From Planctomycetota bacterium (GTDB taxonomy: Bacteria > Planctomycetota > Phycisphaerae > SM23-33), in assembly GCA_022705325.1 (NCBI GenBank), contig JAKJER010000017.1, forward strand, positions 62,001 to 126,000: a stretch of 64,000 nucleotides of DNA. The letters are read 5' to 3'. The notes beneath the pieces are model-generated. The model searched no databases. It saw only the letters and a list, made by a program, of their open reading frames with translations, and was not told the origin of the DNA. Both the position numbers and the translations under genes were made by a program. Shown here piece after piece: positions 31,971-40,170 of this stretch. How positions within the stretch are numbered: position 1 is the first letter of the stretch; each line of letters starts with the position of its first letter.

Positions 31971-33923
31971 ATGCGACAGCGACACTGTACGTGCGTGGTC
32001 GTGCTTGCGGCGTTGACGTGGCTGACGTCGGCATGCGGGTGCCAGACGGCTTGGGCGGGACCCGGGGGCGACCAAGGCACGGCGCGGGGGAATGGGGGCG
32101 CCACCCTCCGTCTGCTGACCTACAACATCCACCACGCCCGGGGCATGGACAAGAAGCTCGACGTCGAGCGGATCGCCCGGGTCATCCGCCAGGCCAAGGC
32201 TGACCTGGTCGCCTTGCAGGAGGTGGACCAGCGGACGCGGCGAACGGGCGGCCTGGACGAGCCGGCTGAGCTGGCCCGCCTGACGGGGATGCACGTTTCG
32301 TACGGCAAAGCGATGGACTTCGACGGCGGGGCGTACGGCATCGCCGTGCTGTCGCGCTGGCCCGTCGAACAGGCCCAGACGCACCGCCTGCCGGGTCAGG
32401 CCGGGCAGGAGCCGCGGGTCGCCCTGGAAACTCAGGTGCGCGCCGGGCGGGAGGGACCGAGCGTTTCGTTCTTCTGCACCCACTGGGACCACCAACTCTC
32501 GGCTGACCGCCTCCGACAGGCCCGCCGCCTGGCGGAACTGTCCGAACTCGCCAAGGGCGACCTGGTCGTGTTGGCGGGTGATTTCAACGACCCCCCCGCC
32601 AGCGAGTCGGTCAAGCATCTCCTGAAGACGTTCCAGGACGCGGGGGCCAAAGAGCGGCCGATGCTGAGTTGCCCGGCCGACAAGCCCACTATCCAGATCG
32701 ACCACATCCTCTACCGAAGCGACAGGAAGGTCCGCGCTGTCGAGGCGACGGTGCTGGACGAGGCGGTCGCATCGGACCATCGGCCCGTGCTGGCGGTACT
32801 GGAGGTGGCGCCGAAGTCAGCGCCGGCGGCCTCGCCCGGGCCGAACCCGTCGAACGCCCGGGCCGACGGACAGTTCGATCGCGTGACCGGCTGCGAGCAT
32901 TTTGCATTCCTTCGGGCGAGGATGAGCGAGGGACTGGGCGGGCCGGCACGCCAGGCCGCCAAGAGCTGGCACGTCTCCATGTGCACGGGGCCGGACGGCG
33001 CAGCCTACGTGCTGGACGCCGAGAACTGCCAGGTCTACCGCGTGGCCGAGGGGACGGTGCGCCTGCTGGCGGGCGACGGCATCCGCGGGTGGCGCGACGG
33101 CCCAGCCGACCGCGCCCGCTTCGATTTCGGCGTGGGCAGCTACCAGGACGCCGCCATCGCGTGCGACGACCAGGGGCGGATCTACGTGGGCGAGGGATTG
33201 CCCGGACGCCTTCGGCGCATCGCGCGGGACGAGCGAGGGCGATGGCAGGTGACGACTCTATCGGGTGGCGGGGACAAAATGCCCAAGCGGGGACAGAGCA
33301 TCCCGGCCCGCGAGATGAAGTTCGGCTGCGCGTCGCGGTTCGCCTTGGACACCGACGGCAGCGTGTACTTCGCCACATACGGAGGGGTATATCGCGTGGC
33401 CGACGCTCAGGGCTCGCTGGTGGCGTCGACGGAGGAGTTGGCCCCACAGATCGGCAAGAGCATCCACGATTGGCACGTGGGCGGCAGCCACATCGCCGAC
33501 GGGTGGTTCTACTGGATGCCGGGCGGCGGCCCGAACCTCTACCGTCTCGACATCCACACCGGGCAGGCGGAGAGGTTCGCGGGTGTGGGCAAGATCGTCC
33601 AGGGCCTGGACGGACCCACGCTGAAGGAGACGGGCTTCCACACGGTGTTCATCGTGTACACGCCGGACGCCAAGGCGATGTTCACCGGCGGGGGCGACGA
33701 GGGCGTGATCCGCAAGATCCAGGACGGCCGGGCGGCCCACCTGCAGAAGGACGGGACGTTCCTGGCCGGCGGGCGCAAGACGGGCTGGCGCCTCTGCTCG
33801 CCGTTGTGCGTGGACAGCCAGGGGCGACTGTACACCGAGACGGGCATCTATGCCTGGGGTGGCTGGGTCGTGCGGGTGAGCTTCGCGCCGGCGGACACGC
33901 AGGGACAAAGGAGCAAGCCATGA
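31971..33923 (+). CDS. endonuclease/exonuclease/phosphatase domain fused to an NHL-like propeller, exported
   Basis: 650 residues; GAAGGAG precedes the ATG. The N-terminus (MRQRHCTCVVVLAALTWLTSACGC) is a signal peptide with a lipoprotein-like Cys. Residues about 45-280 form an EEP domain with LLTYNIHHARG, LVALQEVDQRT (catalytic Glu), FFCTHWDHQ, LAGDFNDPPAS and EAVASDHRPVLA (catalytic Asp-His). Residues about 300-640 form a beta-propeller-like region with repeated VYRVAEG, GSVYFATYGGVYRVADA and GWVVRV strands, NHL-like. The nuclease/phosphatase substrate is not known; extracellular phosphodiesterase or sphingomyelinase-like roles are possible. Its stop overlaps the start of the next gene (ATGA), indicating translational coupling. 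Confidence 0.82.
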   Translation: MRQRHCTCVVVLAALTWLTSACGCQTAWAGPGGDQGTARGNGGATLRLLTYNIHHARGMDKKLDVERIARVIRQAKADLVALQEVDQRTRRTGGLDEPAELARLTGMHVSYGKAMDFDGGAYGIAVLSRWPVEQAQTHRLPGQAGQEPRVALETQVRAGREGPSVSFFCTHWDHQLSADRLRQARRLAELSELAKGDLVVLAGDFNDPPASESVKHLLKTFQDAGAKERPMLSCPADKPTIQIDHILYRSDRKVRAVEATVLDEAVASDHRPVLAVLEVAPKSAPAASPGPNPSNARADGQFDRVTGCEHFAFLRARMSEGLGGPARQAAKSWHVSMCTGPDGAAYVLDAENCQVYRVAEGTVRLLAGDGIRGWRDGPADRARFDFGVGSYQDAAIACDDQGRIYVGEGLPGRLRRIARDERGRWQVTTLSGGGDKMPKRGQSIPAREMKFGCASRFALDTDGSVYFATYGGVYRVADAQGSLVASTEELAPQIGKSIHDWHVGGSHIADGWFYWMPGGGPNLYRLDIHTGQAERFAGVGKIVQGLDGPTLKETGFHTVFIVYTPDAKAMFTGGGDEGVIRKIQDGRAAHLQKDGTFLAGGRKTGWRLCSPLCVDSQGRLYTETGIYAWGGWVVRVSFAPADTQGQRSKP

Positions 33924-35449
33924 AGAGGCGATGGAGCGGGCGTGGCATGGGCGTCCCGCCCATGCGTCGCAGGGGCATCTTGCCCCTGCAGAACGTCGTG
34001 GGGCACTGGGCCACGGGCAAGACGCCCGTGGGATGCACTGGCAGGATGCCCGTGCCACGGATGCTGGGCGTGCTGATCGTGGCTGGGGTACTTGTGACGG
34101 TGCCGCCCGAACTCACGGCTGGCGAGATACCTGCCGCCTTCGACGTCGCCCCGCGGGCGGGCCGCAACGACTCGGTCATTCAGCGCCAGCCGGACGTGGC
34201 GTACGGCGCGGGCGTGTACCTGGCCGCCTGGTCGAGCGGCTCGCGCGACGCCGACCACCCCGCCTGCGAGATTCGCTGCGGACGCATCGATGCCAAGACG
34301 CTCAAGCCGCTGGACGAGGAAGGCATCGTCATCTGCCCTCCGGGTGACCTGAGGGAGTGGCCGGCTGTCGCCTTCGACGGAAGCAACTTCCTGGTGGTCT
34401 GGCAGGACTTCCGCAGCCACAAGCACTACGACATTTACGCCGCCCGCGTGAGCCCCAAGGGAAAGGTGCTCGACCCGGGCGGCTTCGTGGTGGCAGCCCA
34501 GGCGTGCAACCAGGCACGTCCCAAGGTAGCCTTCGCCGGGGGCAACTTTGTGGTGGCTTGGGTCGACGCGCGAGTCTATCCCGTATACGGGATCTATGCT
34601 GCCCGCGTGAGCCCCGAGGGGAAGGTGATCGATGGCGAAGGCTTCGTGGTGGACGCCGAGGACCCGCAGGCGATCGCGAAGGTCCGCCCGCCCGGCCAGA
34701 GTTGGATGGGCGAGCACGACTACTGGTGGCAGCACCTGGCCTCGCGATACGAGCCGGTGGTGGCCTCTCGCGGCGAGCAGTGCCTGGTGGCATTCGTGCG
34801 GGAGAAGCCCTTTGCCCAGAAGGACCGGCCCGTGCCCGCAGCCGCCGTGGTCAACGGGGCGACCGGCAAGATCGACATCCCGCCCGTACTGCTGAGCAGC
34901 GGCGAGCACGACGTGCCGGCCGTCTGCCCGACGAAAGACGGGTGGTGCGTCGTGCTGATCGACCACGGGCACGGGTGGAGCCCGGCGGCGAGGCTGGCGG
35001 CGATCCGGCTGGACGCGCGGCTGGCCACTCACGACGCCTTCGCCCGCCCGGGCAAGAGCGAAGCAGACCGCCTGCCGCTGGAGGATTTCGCCAAGACGCT
35101 GATCCCAAAGGAGTGCGGTTCGCTCAACCCGGGCAAGGGCTCGGTGGCGTTCTGGCGGCCGGCGGCGGCGTGGGACGGCAAACAGGTGGTGACGGCTTTC
35201 GACTTCGGCTGGCGAAACCGCCGCGACGCTAACGCCATCACGTACGTGATCGCGCTCAACCGCGTGGGGCCGGACCAGTCGGCCTTCACTTCCCCCGCAT
35301 CCACCGTCGTCGCCTCGACGACCAGGGCGGATCAGGCCGTCGCCAACCCAGCCCTGGCAGCCGGGAGCGACGGGCAAGTCCTGCTGGTGTACGAGCACGA
35401 TCAGGGAGTGGATCGCCAGACGATCCGAGCACTGGCTGTCGGCAGATAG
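33920..35449 (+). CDS. exported beta-propeller-like protein with repeat-interrupted signal peptide
   Basis: 509 residues from the ATG at 33920, which overlaps the upstream stop (ATGA) and has AAAGGAG upstream. The n-region MKRRWSG is followed by 40 residues (RGMGVPPMRRRGILPLQNV and onward to PVPR) encoded by a palindromic repeat (33941-34060), and only then by the hydrophobic core MLGVLIVAGVLVTVPPELTAG. Without the insertion the signal peptide would be ordinary. The mature part contains repeats of the type PAVAFDGSNFLVVWQDFR / PKVAFAGGNFVVAWVDAR, each followed by YDIYAARVSPKGKVLD or YGIYAARVSPEGKVID, that is, propeller blades. Function unknown; co-translated with the EEP protein. Confidence 0.78.
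   Translation: MKRRWSGRGMGVPPMRRRGILPLQNVVGHWATGKTPVGCTGRMPVPRMLGVLIVAGVLVTVPPELTAGEIPAAFDVAPRAGRNDSVIQRQPDVAYGAGVYLAAWSSGSRDADHPACEIRCGRIDAKTLKPLDEEGIVICPPGDLREWPAVAFDGSNFLVVWQDFRSHKHYDIYAARVSPKGKVLDPGGFVVAAQACNQARPKVAFAGGNFVVAWVDARVYPVYGIYAARVSPEGKVIDGEGFVVDAEDPQAIAKVRPPGQSWMGEHDYWWQHLASRYEPVVASRGEQCLVAFVREKPFAQKDRPVPAAAVVNGATGKIDIPPVLLSSGEHDVPAVCPTKDGWCVVLIDHGHGWSPAARLAAIRLDARLATHDAFARPGKSEADRLPLEDFAKTLIPKECGSLNPGKGSVAFWRPAAAWDGKQVVTAFDFGWRNRRDANAITYVIALNRVGPDQSAFTSPASTVVASTTRADQAVANPALAAGSDGQVLLVYEHDQGVDRQTIRALAVGR
33941..34060. repeat. 120-bp multi-hairpin repeat inserted in frame in a coding sequence
   Basis: The ends CGTGGCATGGGC (33941-33952) and GCCCGTGCCACG (34048-34059) are inverted copies matching at 11 of 12 positions. 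Inside are hairpins GGGCGTCCCGCCC, GCAGGGGCATCTTGCCCCTGC-type and CCACGGGCAAGACGCCCGTGG-type. The length is a multiple of three and the frame stays open, so the host gene is not disrupted. The structure is REP/REPIN-like. Confidence 0.65.
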
Positions 35450-35489
35450 TAGTTCCTGTGCGTCCCGCGGGAGGCATGTGATCGCAGCG

Positions 35490-36881
35490 TCAGTCTCCCG
35501 TCTGTTTCCTCGCGTCCAGCAGTTCGTCCAGTTCGGCCTGGGGGATGAGCTTCTGTTCCAGGACGATCTGGCGGATGGTCTTGTCGGTGGCGTGGGCCTG
35601 TTTGGCCAGGTCGGCGCAGCGGTCGTAGCCCAGGCGCGGGGCCAGCACGGTCACCATGGCCAGCGACTGCTCGATCAGGTCGCGGCAGCGGTCGGCGTCG
35701 GCGGCCAAGCCGGTCAGGCACTTGTCCACGAAGACATTGATGACGTTGCTCAGCAGGCGGATGGAGGTGAGCAGGTTGTAGGCGGTCAGGGGCAGAGCGA
35801 CGTTGAGTTCGAGGATCGAACCCACCCCGCCGGTAGCGCCCGCCGCGACGGCGGCATCGGCCCCGACGACCCAGCAGGCGACCTGGATGACCGACTCGCA
35901 GATGACGGGGTTGACCTTGCCGGGCATGATGGAACTGCCCGGCTGGGTGGGCGGCAGGTGCAGCTCGCCCAGCCCGCATCGCGGCCCGCTGCCCATAAGG
36001 CGGATGTCCGAGGCGATCTTTCCCAGGCTGATGGCCAGTCCGCGGAGCACGGAGGAGGCGAAGACGGCGGCATCGGCCGTCGCCTGGGCGACGAAGTGGT
36101 TGTCTACCTCGCGGAAGGGCAGGTGCAAGTGCTCGCTCAGGTATCCGCAGACGGCCGGGGCGAAGCCCGGCACCGCATTGAGGCCCGTGCCGACGGCCGT
36201 GCCGCCGATGGCCAGCGGGCACAGGCCGGCCAGGGCGGAGTGCACATTGGCCGTCTGCTGGCGGACCTGGGCGGCGTAGCCGGAGAACTCCTGGCCCAGA
36301 CGGATGGGCACGGCGTCCATGAGGTGCGTGCGGCCGATCTTCACCACGTCGTCAAACGCTCGGGCCTTCTCTTCCAAGGCCGCCTGGAGTTTCTGCAGGG
36401 CGGGGGCGAGTTGCTGGTGCAGGGCCAGGGCTGCCGACACGTGCAGGGCGGTGGGGATCACGTCGTTGGAGGACTGGCTCATGTTGACGTGGTCGTTCGG
36501 GTGGACGGCCTTGGCGCCGGCCTGGCTGCCCAGATGCTGGCAGGCGCGGTTAGCGATCACCTCGTTGGCGTTCATGTTGGTGCTCGTGCCGCTGCCGGTC
36601 TGGAAGACGTCAACGACGAACTGCTCGTCCAGCCGCCCATCGACGACCTCTCGCGTGGCCGCCAGGATGGCGTCGGCGGCGGCCTGATCCAGCCGGCCCG
36701 CTTGGGCGTTGACAACAGCGGCAGCCTGCTTGATCCAGCCTAGTGCCGCGATGAACTCTCGCGGCATGCGCCAGCCCGAGACGGGGAAGTTCGCGACCGC
36801 CCGGGCGGTCTGGGCGCCGTAGAGGGCATCGGCGGGCACGTGCATTGCCCCCATCGAATCGGTTTCCACTCGTGTGCTCAT
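35490..36881 (-). CDS. fumC: class II fumarate hydratase
   Basis: 463 residues, typical for FumC; converts fumarate to malate in the TCA cycle without an iron-sulfur cluster. Conserved blocks: GSGTSTNMNANEV (96-108), HPNDHVNMSQSSND (127-140), GRTHLMDAVP (183-192), GGTAVGTGLN (226-235) and the superfamily signature GSSIMPGKVNP (315-325) with the catalytic serine. Shine-Dalgarno GGGAGC precedes the ATG. It is transcribed divergently from the HEAT-repeat gene and convergently with the propeller-like gene. Confidence 0.96.
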   Translation of the reverse strand: MSTRVETDSMGAMHVPADALYGAQTARAVANFPVSGWRMPREFIAALGWIKQAAAVVNAQAGRLDQAAADAILAATREVVDGRLDEQFVVDVFQTGSGTSTNMNANEVIANRACQHLGSQAGAKAVHPNDHVNMSQSSNDVIPTALHVSAALALHQQLAPALQKLQAALEEKARAFDDVVKIGRTHLMDAVPIRLGQEFSGYAAQVRQQTANVHSALAGLCPLAIGGTAVGTGLNAVPGFAPAVCGYLSEHLHLPFREVDNHFVAQATADAAVFASSVLRGLAISLGKIASDIRLMGSGPRCGLGELHLPPTQPGSSIMPGKVNPVICESVIQVACWVVGADAAVAAGATGGVGSILELNVALPLTAYNLLTSIRLLSNVINVFVDKCLTGLAADADRCRDLIEQSLAMVTVLAPRLGYDRCADLAKQAHATDKTIRQIVLEQKLIPQAELDELLDARKQTGD

Positions 36882-36985
36882 GGTTGCTCCCGCGGCCTGG
36901 TCACTTCAGTGAACCAGGAAACCCGTAGTCGACATTCGGCAGTCGCCCGTCGTCGGTCTTCGACCTGTCCATCGCTGCGGACCAC

Positions 36986-37008
36986 CGGGGGAGCAGTATA
37001 CTCCCCCG
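36986..37008. other. perfect inverted repeat in the fumC upstream region
   Basis: CGGGGGAG (36986-36993) pairs with CTCCCCCG (37001-37008) across CAGTATA. It lies between fumC and the divergent HEAT-repeat gene and may be an operator or leader hairpin. No further support. Confidence 0.3.
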
Positions 37009-37141
37009 ACAAGGAGGCGACCAGTCTGTCGTCATGCCAGTCCCTGCTCAGTATCCGGATCGCTGCCCGCAGATCATGAAAGTCACCAGGCCGCTACTGG
37101 CCCGCGGCGAACCGCGATGGTACGATAGGCGTTGTACTGAC

Positions 37142-39196
37142 ATGGCAAAGTGGACGCGATATCTGATCGGGCGAAGCTGGCTGATGCGGGCGGCGTTTTT
37201 GGCGCTGGCCGTTGTGCTGGGGCTGGCGGCGGCCCTGTGGGTTTATCCGTACATCTCGGACCAGATGCTGCTGGGCCAGTTGGCCAGCGACAGCGAACTG
37301 ATCCGCCAGAAGGCCATGCTGCGGGCGGAGAAGGCGGCTGTCACCTCGCCGCAGACGCTGCGCCGGCTCAATGAGGCATTGGAGACGGCCGACGACGACC
37401 TGTACCTCACGCTGGCGATCGTGCTGCGAAACGCGGGCAAGTTCCACACGCCGCAGCGCCCCGTTGAGGCGTACGACCGCGTGCGGGCGATCGAGTTGGC
37501 CCGTTCCACCGACCCGGACGTACGGGAGATCCTGGCCCTGGAGGCGGTCGCGGCTGGGCGAACCAATCGCTATCAGAAGCAAGCGCTTGAGATCGCGTCC
37601 AGCGATCCGCAGTCTGCGGTGCGGTCGGTGGCGGCGACGTTGGCGGCGCTGCTGGAGGAGGACGCGACGCTGGAGAAACTGCTGGACGACAAGGACCCGG
37701 TCGTGGCGGCTGGGGCGGCGATCGACGCGGGCGTGGCGGGGCGAACGGTCCTGGTCGGGCCGCTGGGGAAGGTCCTGCGACGCGGTCAGGGCCAGGTAAG
37801 CGGCGCGGCCGCACGGGCGCTGGCCCGCATGGCGCCGAAGGAGCATGGGGGCGAGATCCTCTCGCTGCTGAAGACCACCAAAGACCAGACGCTTCGGGAC
37901 TGCCTCTTGTCAGCGAGCATGGAACTCGACAAGCCGAAAGCGGCAGCCTCTGTCTTCGAGGTGGTCGAGTCCTCTCGCAAAGGAGGCGCGCATCCGCCGG
38001 CGATAGCGTTGCTGGCGGCCGGAAGGCTGGAGGTCGCCGAGGCGGCGCCGGCTGTGCGCGACGTGCTGCGGGCGGCGGCGCTGGTCGACGGAAAGACCGC
38101 GCTGTACGAAGAGCAGGTGCTGGCGGCAATTGAGGCAGCCGGACGGCTCAGCCTGGACGTGCGGAAGGAACTGACGGAGATATGCAGCCGCCTGTGGGGT
38201 CCGAACTGGCCGCTGGTGTTGATCGCGGCGTCGCGGGAACTGGGCAGGCAGATGGAGACGTTCGGGGTCGAGGGCGTGGTTGTCCGGCCCACAACGCAGC
38301 CCGCGACGCAGCCGACCACGCAACCGGCGGAAGAACTGACGCCGCTCCAGGCGCTTCGCCTGGCGGCGGTGTTCAACATCCGCCCGCCGACCAGCCAGCC
38401 GGGCCAGGCCGAACCGATGGTGATCACGACGCCGGTGCCCTCGGCGGCGGCAGCGGTAGCCTTGTGGCTGTTGGAGCATTCGCCAGGCAATACCGGCGCG
38501 TCGAGCCGCCCAGCCGGCGGACCCAGCGCCAACGGACAGTCGCTCACGGACATGTACGTCTGCAATGCCGCGGCGGCTGGCACGACCCTGCCGGGCGAGT
38601 ATATCGCCTGGCATCTGGGCACGTCGGGTGCTGACGCGGCGTTCAAGCTGGGCCTGGCGATGTTGCCGCCGCTGAGCGCCCCGCCCCGACAGCGCGTGTA
38701 TAACGACAACGAGCGCTCGGCGGGCGCGATGCTGTTGGCGCTGTCGGCCCGCACAGCCGAGCAGAAGCGGCAGACCGTCGAGCGGATCAGCGAACGGCTG
38801 GGCGGCAGCGAGACCGTCGGCGGAGAGGACAGCTTCTTCGTGGCCGGCTCGTACCGTTGCGCGTTGGCGGCCCTGGGGCAGGCCCAGGCCCAGGAGGCCG
38901 CCCTGAGGCTGATGGAGATGACCGAGTTCCCCCAGCGCCGGGCCTTGACGGGCCTGCTGGCGGCCGGGCGGAAGGAGGCCATGGACTGGGTGTTGTGGAA
39001 CTGGCAGATCCCGGCTGACCAGGTGGACTTCCTGCTGGTGGGCAAGGCCCTGGGCGAGGTGGTATCGGTGATCGCGCCGGAACTGCCGCGGGTGGACGTG
39101 GCCGCCCCGCTGCACGTGCGCCAGCTTCAGGTGCGCGCGCTGCGCAGCTCGTACATCCTGAACCGCTCGAAGCTACGGGTGGGCCTGACGCGATGA
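37142..39196 (+). CDS. membrane-anchored HEAT-repeat protein
   Basis: 684 residues from the ATG at 37142; no strong Shine-Dalgarno, and an in-frame ATG at 37034 is possible but gives no sensible N-terminus. One transmembrane helix (about residues 14-37, MRAAFLALAVVLGLAAALWVYPYI) is followed by alpha-alpha repeats (for example SDSELIRQKAMLRAEKAA, DPDVREILALEAVAAG, SDPQSAVRSVAATLAALL, DKDPVVAAGAAIDAGVAG), typical of HEAT/PBS-lyase-type scaffolds. A TQP-rich linker (TTQPATQPTTQPAEE) divides it from a C-terminal helical part. Probably a protein-interaction scaffold in the periplasm or cytoplasmic face. It is translationally coupled to the ComF gene by an ATGA overlap. Confidence 0.7.
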   Translation: MAKWTRYLIGRSWLMRAAFLALAVVLGLAAALWVYPYISDQMLLGQLASDSELIRQKAMLRAEKAAVTSPQTLRRLNEALETADDDLYLTLAIVLRNAGKFHTPQRPVEAYDRVRAIELARSTDPDVREILALEAVAAGRTNRYQKQALEIASSDPQSAVRSVAATLAALLEEDATLEKLLDDKDPVVAAGAAIDAGVAGRTVLVGPLGKVLRRGQGQVSGAAARALARMAPKEHGGEILSLLKTTKDQTLRDCLLSASMELDKPKAAASVFEVVESSRKGGAHPPAIALLAAGRLEVAEAAPAVRDVLRAAALVDGKTALYEEQVLAAIEAAGRLSLDVRKELTEICSRLWGPNWPLVLIAASRELGRQMETFGVEGVVVRPTTQPATQPTTQPAEELTPLQALRLAAVFNIRPPTSQPGQAEPMVITTPVPSAAAAVALWLLEHSPGNTGASSRPAGGPSANGQSLTDMYVCNAAAAGTTLPGEYIAWHLGTSGADAAFKLGLAMLPPLSAPPRQRVYNDNERSAGAMLLALSARTAEQKRQTVERISERLGGSETVGGEDSFFVAGSYRCALAALGQAQAQEAALRLMEMTEFPQRRALTGLLAAGRKEAMDWVLWNWQIPADQVDFLLVGKALGEVVSVIAPELPRVDVAAPLHVRQLQVRALRSSYILNRSKLRVGLTR

Positions 39197-39981
39197 GCGC
39201 GACGGGGGTCATCCTGCGGTTGGCGGGGCGCGCGGCTGAGGGGCTGCTGGACCTGGTCCTTCCGGACGTCTGCGCCGCCTGTCACGCGGCGCCCGCTGAC
39301 TCGCTGAACCTCTGCGAGGCGTGCAGTCTGCGGCTGCTGTCGCTGGTGAGCCTGCCCTACTGTGTCCGGTGCGGGCAGACGTTGGCGCCGGGCCGGGCGG
39401 AACTGGAGGACGGCTGTCCAAACTGCCCCAAACCGCTGGGACGATTCGATCGCGTTGTGCGGCTGGGCCCGTACGCCGACCCGCTGAAAGTGATCGTCCG
39501 CGAGTTGAAGTACCGCCGCCAGGATCGCATGCGGCGCCGCCTGGGCGCGATGCTAGCCCGCTCAGCCGCCCAGCGTATCGCCGAGGCCAGGCCGGAACTG
39601 GTGCTGGCCGTACCGATGCACTGGCGCCGTCGCCTGGTCCGTGGATACGATCACGCCCGGGTGCTGGGCGGCGCGGTGGCGGCGGAGTTGCACCTGCCGC
39701 TGGGCGACGAACTGATCCGCGTGCGGGCCACGCCGCCGCAGGCCCACCTCCCACGGAGCCGGCGGCTGGAAAACGTCCGTGGCGCCTTCATCGTGCGCGA
39801 CCCCGCCGGCGTAGCCGGAGCGAGGATTCTCCTGGTGGACGACGTGACCACCACCGGCGCCACCGCCGATGAGGCCTCGCGAACGTTGCTTCGGGCCGGG
39901 GCCAGCAGCGTCACGCTGGCGGTGGTGTGCAAGGCCGAGCCGCCGACTGCCTACGCCGACCACCTGCGCGGAACAAGTTGA
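39193..39981 (+). CDS. comF: ComF family phosphoribosyltransferase-like protein
   Basis: 262 residues. The N-terminal zinc-ribbon has CAACHAAP, CEAC, CVRCGQ and CPNC pairs. The C-terminal phosphoribosyltransferase domain has ELKYRRQDRMRRRLG, VLAVPMHWRRRLVRGYDHA and the PRPP-binding motif ILLVDDVTTTGAT. ComF proteins are needed for inward transport of single-stranded DNA in naturally competent bacteria, though many homologues in other phyla have no proven role. It overlaps the upstream HEAT gene by four bases. Confidence 0.9.
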   Translation: MSATGVILRLAGRAAEGLLDLVLPDVCAACHAAPADSLNLCEACSLRLLSLVSLPYCVRCGQTLAPGRAELEDGCPNCPKPLGRFDRVVRLGPYADPLKVIVRELKYRRQDRMRRRLGAMLARSAAQRIAEARPELVLAVPMHWRRRLVRGYDHARVLGGAVAAELHLPLGDELIRVRATPPQAHLPRSRRLENVRGAFIVRDPAGVAGARILLVDDVTTTGATADEASRTLLRAGASSVTLAVVCKAEPPTAYADHLRGTS

Positions 39982-40097
39982 CGCGAGGCATCGCCTGAAT
40001 CGAGCGACACTCGCAGGCCGGCTGCCTGCTCCAGTTCGGACCACACCCGCCCGGCACGACCATGATTTGCATTTGGCAAGGCCCCTTGGAGATTTGC

Positions 40098-40103
40098 TAT
40101 AGT
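40098..40103 (+). promoter_or_regulatory. candidate -10 box of the nqr operon
   Basis: TATAGT, about 68 bp before the nqrA ATG, in a locally AT-richer stretch. A -35-like TTGGCA lies 19 bp upstream, longer than ideal. Confidence 0.35.
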
Positions 40104-40170
40104 GATGGCTTCGATTTCCCTCGGAACGTTGATTGGCAATGTTGGAACAGCCTGAAGGCAAGAGAGCGTC

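Noticed and set aside
32669..33919. N-terminal extension of the propeller-like protein by 417 codons
   Set aside because: It runs out of frame through the EEP gene and is Arg/Gly/Pro-rich; the true start at 33920 has a Shine-Dalgarno and ATGA coupling.
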